DNA of 5,547 bases from Synechococcaceae bacterium WB4_1_0192 (GTDB taxonomy: Bacteria > Cyanobacteriota > Cyanobacteriia > PCC-6307 > Cyanobiaceae), in NCBI GenBank assembly GCA_009926195.1, contig RFPK01000137.1, positions 1-5,547 of the forward strand. Direction: 5' to 3'. Positions within the stretch are counted from its first letter, which is position 1. Each line of letters opens with the position of its first letter. Below, piece by piece: positions 1 to 5,547 of the stretch. The notes below the pieces were generated by a model. The model searched no databases. It had not been told where the DNA came from and saw only the letters and a list, made by a program, of their open reading frames with translations. The position numbers and the translations under genes were made by a program.

Positions 1-1223
1 CGATCGCCAAGGCGCTGGCGATCAATGCGGCCTTTGAGCTGAGCCTGCAGTACTGGGGCTCCCTGGTGGCGGCGGGCGATCTCGGTGCCGCAGCGGACTT
101 CATCCGACCGGTGCCCCACCTCAGCTTTGTCTGGGGCGAGCGGGCGGTGGCCTTCCTGCAGCGGCGCCATCAGGCCCTCAGCGCCACCCCCCAGTTCGCC
201 GACATGGCCTGGAGCACCGACCCCCAGCAGCTGCGGGCCTGGATGCCTCTGGTGATGGAGGGGCGCTCCTTGGATCAGCCGCTGGCGGCCACCCGCGTGG
301 CCCGCGGCACCGATGTGAACTTCGGCGCCCTGACCCAGCGGCTGCTGGCCGGTTCCGGGGTGGATGTGCGCCGCGGTGAACAGGTCCGCAGCCTGGAACG
401 GGTGGACGGCGGCTGGCGGGTGCACGGCGATGGCGGCGCGTTCGAGGCCCCGTTCGTGTTCCTCGGCGCCGGCGGCGGCACCCTGCCGCTCCTCCAGGCC
501 TCCGGCATCCCCGAGGCTCGTCAGTACGGCGCGTTCCCTGTCAGCGGCCAGTGGTTGGTGTGCCGGAACCCGGCGGTGATTGCCGCCCACGACGCCAAGG
601 TCTATGGCAAGGCGGCCGTCGGTGCGCCGCCGATGTCGGTGCCCCACCTCGACACCCGCTGGATCGACGGCCGGCGGGCCCTGCTGTTCGGTCCCTATGC
701 CGGCTTCAGCACCCGCTTCCTGCGCCAGGGATCCCTCTGGGATCTGCCCCGTTCCCTGCGGCCGTTCAACCTGCTCCCCACCCTGCAGGTTGGTGCCGAG
801 AACCTCGATCTGGTGCGTTATCTCGTGGGTCAGGTGCTGCAGCGTCAGGAGCAGCGCCTGGCCAGCCTGCGCCAGTTCCTGCCCGAGGCCAATGGCGACG
901 ACTGGCAGCTGGCGGTGGCCGGCCAGCGGGTGCAGATCATCAAGCAGCTGAACGGTCGCGGCAGCCTGCAGATGGGCACCGAGCTCGTGTGCAGTGCCGA
1001 TGGCTCCCTGGCGGCCCTGCTGGGGGCGTCGCCTGGCGCTTCCACGGCCGTGCAGACCATGTTGCAACTGCTGCAGCGCTGCATGCCGGAGCGGCTGGCC
1101 AGCCCCGTCTGGCAGGAGCGCCTGCGTCAGCTGATCCCGGCCTGGGGCGAGGGGCTGGCCAGCGATCCGCAGCGGCTGGCGGCCTGGCGGCAGCGCAGCG
1201 ATCAGCAGCTGGGGCTGGCCTGA
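1..1223 (+). CDS. mqo: Malate:quinone oxidoreductase, 5'-truncated by window edge
   Basis: This is an FAD-dependent, membrane-associated enzyme that oxidises malate to oxaloacetate and passes the electrons to the quinone pool. The frame is open from the left edge (first full codon at base 3), and about 406 residues are visible. The family is usually about 490-550 residues long, so the N-terminal part with the dinucleotide-binding GxGxxG lies outside the window. Recognisable Mqo blocks are PHLSFVWGE (about 114-140), the GAGGGTLPLLQASGIPE region (about 465-515) followed by FPVSGQWLVCRNP, AGQRVQIIKQLNGRGSLQMG near 918-977, and the C-terminal GASPGASTAV signature (1023-1052) close to the FAD site. 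The GTG at 66 is internal, because the residues before it (AINAAFELSLQYWGSLV) also match the family. The gene converges on serS with an 18-bp gap, and its TGA lies inside a hairpin. Recognition of the family is firm; the true start cannot be seen. Confidence 0.96.
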   Translation, partial: IAKALAINAAFELSLQYWGSLVAAGDLGAAADFIRPVPHLSFVWGERAVAFLQRRHQALSATPQFADMAWSTDPQQLRAWMPLVMEGRSLDQPLAATRVARGTDVNFGALTQRLLAGSGVDVRRGEQVRSLERVDGGWRVHGDGGAFEAPFVFLGAGGGTLPLLQASGIPEARQYGAFPVSGQWLVCRNPAVIAAHDAKVYGKAAVGAPPMSVPHLDTRWIDGRRALLFGPYAGFSTRFLRQGSLWDLPRSLRPFNLLPTLQVGAENLDLVRYLVGQVLQRQEQRLASLRQFLPEANGDDWQLAVAGQRVQIIKQLNGRGSLQMGTELVCSADGSLAALLGASPGASTAVQTMLQLLQRCMPERLASPVWQERLRQLIPAWGEGLASDPQRLAAWRQRSDQQLGLA

Positions 1224-1229
1224 TCGCTG
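1196..1229 (+). terminator. Terminator-like hairpin spanning the mqo stop codon
   Basis: Bases 1196-1205 pair perfectly with 1220-1229 (10 bp). The stem continues with CAGC 1206-1209 pairing GCTG 1214-1217 around the loop TGGG, with a 2-nt bulge (1218-1219). The mqo TGA (1221-1223) is in the 3' arm. No T-run follows, so it is not a canonical Rho-independent terminator. It also lies 12 nt beyond the serS stop on the other strand, so it could serve both convergent genes. The structure is read directly from the sequence; the terminator role is inferred. Confidence 0.6.
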
Positions 1230-1241
1230 GCCAGCCGCGCC

Positions 1242-2531
1242 TCAGGCTGCTGCGCTGAGACGATCACTGCCGAAATAGGGCGCCAGAGCAGCGGGCAGCC
1301 GCACCGAGCCGTCCGCCTGCTGGCCGTTCTCCAGCAGGGCGGCCATGGTGCGGCCCACGGCCAGGCCGCTGCCGTTGAGGGTGTGCACCAGCTGGGTGGT
1401 CTTGCCCTGCTTGCAGCGGATCGCCGAGCGGCGGGCCTGGAAGTCGCCGCAGACCGAGCAGCTGGAGATCTCGCGGTAGGCGCCGGCCCCGGCCAGCCAG
1501 ACCTCCAGGTCGTAGGTGCGGCTGGCGGAGAAGCCCAGATCACCGCTGCACAGCTCGATCCGCCGGTAGGGCAGCTCCAGGGCCTCCAGCACCGCCTCGG
1601 CGTCGCCGGTGATCTGCTCGTGGGCTGCAGCCGAGTGCTCGGGGTGGCAGAACCAGTACAGCTCCACTTTGTTGAACTGGTGCAGGCGGATCAGGCCGCG
1701 GGTGTCGCGGCCGTAGCTGCCCGCCTCGCGGCGGAAGCAGGGGGTGTAGGCCACGTAGCGCAGCGGCAGCTGTTCGGCGGCGATCACCTCCTCACGGTGC
1801 AGGGACGTGACCGGCACCTCGGCCGTCGGAGTCAGCCAGAGGTCGTCCTCCGCGCAGCGGAAGCTCTCTTCGGCGAACTTGGGCAGCTGGCCGGAGCCGG
1901 TGAGGCTGGCGGAGTTCACCAGGATTGGCGGCAGCAGTTCGCAGTAGCCGCGGCTGCCGTGCAGATCGAGCATGAAGCTGATCAGGGCCCGCTCCAGGCG
2001 GGCGCCCTGGCCCTGCAGGGTGATGAAGCGGCTCTGGGCGATCCGCACCGAGCGTTCGGTCTCCCAGAGGCCGAGCCGCTCGCCGATCTGCCAGTGCTCC
2101 TCAAGGATTTCGCCGGCGGCGGCCTGGCGCGGCTCACCCCAGCGCTTCACCTCGATGTTGTCCCGCTCGTCGCGGCCATCGGGGGCGTCGGCGGAGGGCA
2201 GGTTGGGCAGGGCCAGCAGCTGCTCGCGCAGCTGGGTCTCCAGTGCCTTCTCCTGCTCTTCGAGTTCGGCCACCTGCTGCTTGATGGCATTGCCCTGGTC
2301 CCGCAGCGCCTGCACCTCGGGTCCAGCGGCGGCGGCGCCAGCCTTGATCAGGGCCCCCACCTGCTTGCCGATGCGGTTGCCTTCGGCTTGCAGCTCGCTG
2401 CGGCGGGCTTCAAGATCGCGCTCCTGCAGCGCGATGGCCTGAAGCGGTGACAGGTCGAGGTGAAGTCCGCGGCGGGCAAGCTGGCTGGTGATCAGCTCGG
2501 GGTTGTCGCGCAGCAGGCGCTGGTCGAGCAC
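1242..2531 (-). CDS. serS: Seryl-tRNA synthetase
   Basis: This cytoplasmic class II aminoacyl-tRNA synthetase charges tRNA-Ser (and tRNA-Sec where present) with serine using ATP. The product is 429 residues, the normal bacterial length. Residues 1-110 form the N-terminal arm that contacts tRNA; the glutamate/glutamine-rich stretch about 37-105 is the expected long antiparallel coiled coil. The catalytic core follows: motif 1 around 195-206 (GYCELLPPILVN), the serine-binding TAE triad at 236-238, motif 2 around 264-286 with F266-R267-R268-E269 and R278, and motif 3 around 385-401 with the ATP-binding R394 in AVGRT. The start is a GTG at 2529-2531, chosen because it gives the family N-terminus (V/M)LDQRLLRDNPEL and no nearby ATG exists. 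It lies 86 bp downstream of nfu on the same strand and converges on mqo. No clear Shine-Dalgarno sequence is visible. Nothing is missing from the active site. Confidence 0.98.
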   Translation of the reverse strand: MLDQRLLRDNPELITSQLARRGLHLDLSPLQAIALQERDLEARRSELQAEGNRIGKQVGALIKAGAAAAGPEVQALRDQGNAIKQQVAELEEQEKALETQLREQLLALPNLPSADAPDGRDERDNIEVKRWGEPRQAAAGEILEEHWQIGERLGLWETERSVRIAQSRFITLQGQGARLERALISFMLDLHGSRGYCELLPPILVNSASLTGSGQLPKFAEESFRCAEDDLWLTPTAEVPVTSLHREEVIAAEQLPLRYVAYTPCFRREAGSYGRDTRGLIRLHQFNKVELYWFCHPEHSAAAHEQITGDAEAVLEALELPYRRIELCSGDLGFSASRTYDLEVWLAGAGAYREISSCSVCGDFQARRSAIRCKQGKTTQLVHTLNGSGLAVGRTMAALLENGQQADGSVRLPAALAPYFGSDRLSAAA

Positions 2532-2552
2532 ACGTGTCGGGCAGATGGGCCG

Positions 2553-2558
2553 AGCCTA
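2553..2558 (-). promoter_or_regulatory. Candidate -10 box (TAGGCT) for serS
   Basis: On the minus strand TAGGCT lies 21 nt before the serS GTG, giving a predicted leader of roughly 14 nt. It resembles the TAGGAT box upstream of lepA in this window, and both have CC just before the hexamer. No recognisable -35 element is present, which is common in picocyanobacterial promoters. This is inferred from sequence only; serS could instead be read through from nfu. Confidence 0.35.
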
Positions 2559-2564
2559 GGGGGC

Positions 2565-2582
2565 GGGTCCATGGCGGGACCC
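2565..2582. repeat. Short inverted repeat between nfu and serS
   Basis: GGGTCC (2565-2570) and GGACCC (2577-2582) form a perfect 6-bp stem around a 6-nt loop. It lies 35-53 nt beyond the nfu stop and just upstream of the candidate serS -10 box. It could be a weak nfu terminator or processing site, but there is no T-run and six GC-rich pairs can arise by chance at this base composition. Confidence 0.25.
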
Positions 2583-2617
2583 TGGATCGCCTGGCCGCTG
2601 GCTGCCCGGGGAGTGGC

Positions 2618-2938
2618 TCAGAGAACCTGCACCACCTCGCTCACTTCGGGGATGGCCTCGCGCAGCTTGCGCTCGATGCCCATCTTCAGGGTCATGGTGC
2701 TGCTGGGGCAGGAGCCGCAGGCGCCCTGCAGGCGCACCTTGACGATCGGGCCATCGATCTCGACCACCTCGACGTTGCCGCCATCGGCCATCAGGAAGGG
2801 GCGCAGTTCATCGAGGGCGCGCTCGACGTTCTCCAGCGTCAGGGCGCGGGGATCGCCGGCGTCGGCAGGGGCTGCCGCGTGGTCGGCCGTTGCGGTGTCG
2901 CTGGCGGCGCCTGTGGTTGTTGTCTGCTCGCTGGTCAT
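2618..2938 (-). CDS. nfu: NifU C-terminal domain (Nfu-type) Fe-S scaffold protein
   Basis: This is a small scaffold or carrier that binds an Fe-S cluster and hands it to apo-proteins; in cyanobacteria the Nfu protein is a main cluster-delivery factor, including for photosystem I. The product is 106 residues. Residues 34-106 form the Nfu domain: LTLENVERALDELRPFL, then MADGGNVEVVEIDG (50-63), and the cluster-binding pair C74 and C77 in ACGSCPSSTMTLKMGIE. The first 30 or so residues are rich in Ala, Thr and Asp, low in complexity and probably disordered, making this protein longer than the compact ~75-80-residue cyanobacterial Nfu proteins I recall. The ATG at 2936-2938 is the first start in frame, and the next Met (M50) lies within the domain. 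The gene is divergent from lepA and upstream of serS. There are no N- or U-type IscU domains and no nitrogenase genes nearby, so this is general Fe-S assembly rather than nitrogen fixation. Confidence 0.95.
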   Translation of the reverse strand: MTSEQTTTTGAASDTATADHAAAPADAGDPRALTLENVERALDELRPFLMADGGNVEVVEIDGPIVKVRLQGACGSCPSSTMTLKMGIERKLREAIPEVSEVVQVL

Positions 2939-2967
2939 CGCGTGACGGTTGAGGGATCGTTCCCCAG

Positions 2968-2973
2968 ACCTTA
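2968..2973 (-). promoter_or_regulatory. Candidate -10 box (TAAGGT) for nfu
   Basis: On the minus strand TAAGGT (four matches to TATAAT, including the key T-A...T positions) lies 29 nt upstream of the nfu ATG, predicting a leader of about 20 nt. No convincing -35 box or Shine-Dalgarno sequence is seen. It stands in the 159-bp divergent region shared with lepA. Confidence 0.35.
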
Positions 2974-3035
2974 ACGAGCCCTGCGGCCCCTGTTCCGGCG
3001 TCGGCCCACCGCTCAGCGGCGATGGGGCGGCTGCC

Positions 3036-3041
3036 TAGGAT
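3036..3041 (+). promoter_or_regulatory. Candidate -10 box (TAGGAT) for lepA
   Basis: TAGGAT is a good cyanobacterial -10 hexamer and lies 56 nt before the lepA ATG, which would give a leader of about 45-50 nt. No TTGACA-like -35 is present at 16-18 nt upstream. The leader is G/C-rich (for example a GCGGGGGCGG run at 3074-3083) and has no Shine-Dalgarno sequence at the usual distance from the ATG. Confidence 0.45.
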
Positions 3042-3097
3042 CGCCTCACAACCTCGGATCCCGGCCCCATCCCGCGGGGGCGGCCCACCGCCAGCCG

Positions 3098-4902
<1,805 letters not shown>

Positions 4903-4906
<4 letters not shown>

Positions 4907-5520
4907 TTCGCTCCCCATGGCGCCCGGGGCCCGCTGCGGCGGCCCTGTTGCTGGCTCTGCTCTGCCCGCTGCCCGGTCGGGGTGCGCCGGCGTCGGCTGC
5001 TCCTTCTGAACCCTTGCGCATCGGCAGTGGTGTTGAGCTCTGGAGCATTCCCGATGCGGCCCTGCGCCGCTTCGTGGCGGACGGCAGCTTCACCGACCAG
5101 CGCCTGATGCGTCTGGTGGCTCGCTCCGGCTGGCCTGCGGAGGCCCTGCGTGCGGCCCTGGTCAAGGTCTACGCCGTCGACCTGGTCGCACTGTCCCGCT
5201 TCCTCGACTCTCCAGCTGGGGTGCTGTTTCTGCGCCAGCAAACCCGGGCCTATCGCCCCCTGTCCGCGCGACCCGGCGGAGAAGATCTGCGGATCCCTGC
5301 GCTGCGGGCGGCCATCCTGGCGGAAGCCCGTGGCGGTTCGATCACGGCCCTGGGAATCCTGCGGCGCCTGCCGGCGCCCCTGGTGATCGATCTGGCGGGG
5401 CCGTCGCCGTTGCGCTGTTCATCGCTGCCCTGTGAAAGCACCGAGCAGTGCAGCTCGGTGCTTTCCTGGCTCGCGTTTCTGCCGGCTTGTCTGCAGGCAG
5501 CCACGGTGTCGACCAGCTGA
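4903..5520 (+). CDS. Secreted DUF1400-domain protein, 3' end possibly frameshifted
   Basis: The function is unknown. DUF1400 is a largely cyanobacterial domain, often found in front of alpha/beta-hydrolase domains; here it stands alone with no hydrolase part. The frame encodes 205 residues. Residues 1-32 look like a Sec signal peptide: Arg3 and Arg7, a hydrophobic core at about 11-21, and an ASA cleavage motif at 30-32, so export to the periplasm or lumen is likely. C21 does not sit in a good lipobox. Residues about 43-164 match DUF1400: VELWSIPDAALRRFVADGS, VDLVALSRFLDSPAGVLFL, IPALRAAILAEARGGSITAL and GILRRLPAPLVIDL. The ATG at 4903 overlaps the lepA stop; in-frame codons upstream of it lie inside lepA and give no family match. 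The tail after residue 166 is odd: it holds 4 of the 5 cysteines, and a terminator hairpin is embedded in it. The original end may be near 5435, giving a 177-residue protein (see findings). Confidence 0.82.
5434..5465 (+). terminator. Strong terminator-like hairpin inside the DUF1400 reading frame
   Basis: GAAAGCACCGAGC (5434-5446) pairs perfectly with GCTCGGTGCTTTC (5453-5465), making a 13-bp stem with the 6-nt loop AGTGCA. The GAAAG...CTTTC ends give a short A-tract and T-tract, as in a bidirectional intrinsic terminator. It begins within an out-of-frame TGA (5433-5435), which is the position expected for the terminator of a gene ending there. The pairing is seen directly; termination is inferred. 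Confidence 0.7.
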
Positions 5521-5543
5521 TCCGATCAGTCGGATCAGCTGGT
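5512..5543. terminator. Second strong hairpin, spanning the DUF1400 frame's stop codon
   Basis: Bases 5512-5525 (ACCAGCTGATCCGA) pair perfectly with 5530-5543, a 14-bp stem with the tetraloop TCAG. The TGA (5518-5520) is in the 5' arm. Only TT follows before the window's end, so any T-run cannot be fully judged. It could be a second terminator for the lepA operon, or the terminator of a convergent gene beyond the right edge. Confidence 0.6.
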
Positions 5544-5547
5544 TCGG

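Noticed and set aside
1..8. Possible cyanobacterial HIP1 palindrome GCGATCGC
   Set aside because: Only CGATCGC is visible at the left edge, and I found no complete GCGATCGC elsewhere in the window, so HIP1 abundance cannot be claimed.
66..68. GTG at 66 as the start of mqo
   Set aside because: Family-like sequence continues in frame upstream to the left edge, and a 385-residue Mqo would lack its FAD-binding N-terminus.
551..1258. Open frame of 235 codons overlapping mqo in another + frame
   Set aside because: Its composition (Ala, Gly, Pro, Arg) is that of frame-shifted GC-rich coding DNA, and the mqo frame has clear homology across the same bases.
1383..2450. Open frame of 355 codons on the + strand opposite serS
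   Set aside because: Antisense shadow of serS: Ala/Gly/Leu/Gln-rich without recognisable domains, and the serS frame carries every class II motif.

Overview
The window is a compact, GC-rich stretch of bacterial chromosome holding five protein genes, all housekeeping or conserved, with almost no spare DNA. The protein sequences (SerS, LepA and an Nfu of picocyanobacterial type, a stand-alone DUF1400 protein, and Mqo as malate dehydrogenase) and TAGGAT/TAGGCT-like -10 boxes without -35 or Shine-Dalgarno partners suggest a high-GC alpha-cyanobacterium of the Synechococcus/Cyanobium group. This assignment comes from family recognition, not from a database search.

Layout from left to right: the 3' part of mqo (+, entering from outside the window) converges on serS (-), with only 18 bp between their stop codons and a strong hairpin across the mqo stop. 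Upstream of serS, on the same strand, lies a small Nfu-type Fe-S scaffold gene. A 159-bp divergent promoter region then separates nfu from lepA (+). lepA overlaps the next gene by 4 bp (ATGA); that gene encodes a secreted DUF1400 protein. The window ends in two strong hairpins, one inside the 3' end of the DUF1400 reading frame and one across its stop codon.

Functionally, serS (tRNA charging) and lepA (ribosome-associated GTPase) serve translation, nfu serves Fe-S cluster assembly, and mqo links malate oxidation to the quinone pool. They form no evident single pathway. The DUF1400 protein is of unknown function and is tied to lepA by translational coupling.

I found no mobile element, CRISPR array, RNA gene or defence system, and no convincing previously undescribed system. 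The most useful anomaly is at the 3' end of the DUF1400 gene. A near-perfect terminator hairpin sits inside the reading frame, immediately after an out-of-frame TGA, and the last ~39 residues look unlike the rest of the protein. This suggests a one-base deletion (or sequencing error) that extended the frame through its own terminator.
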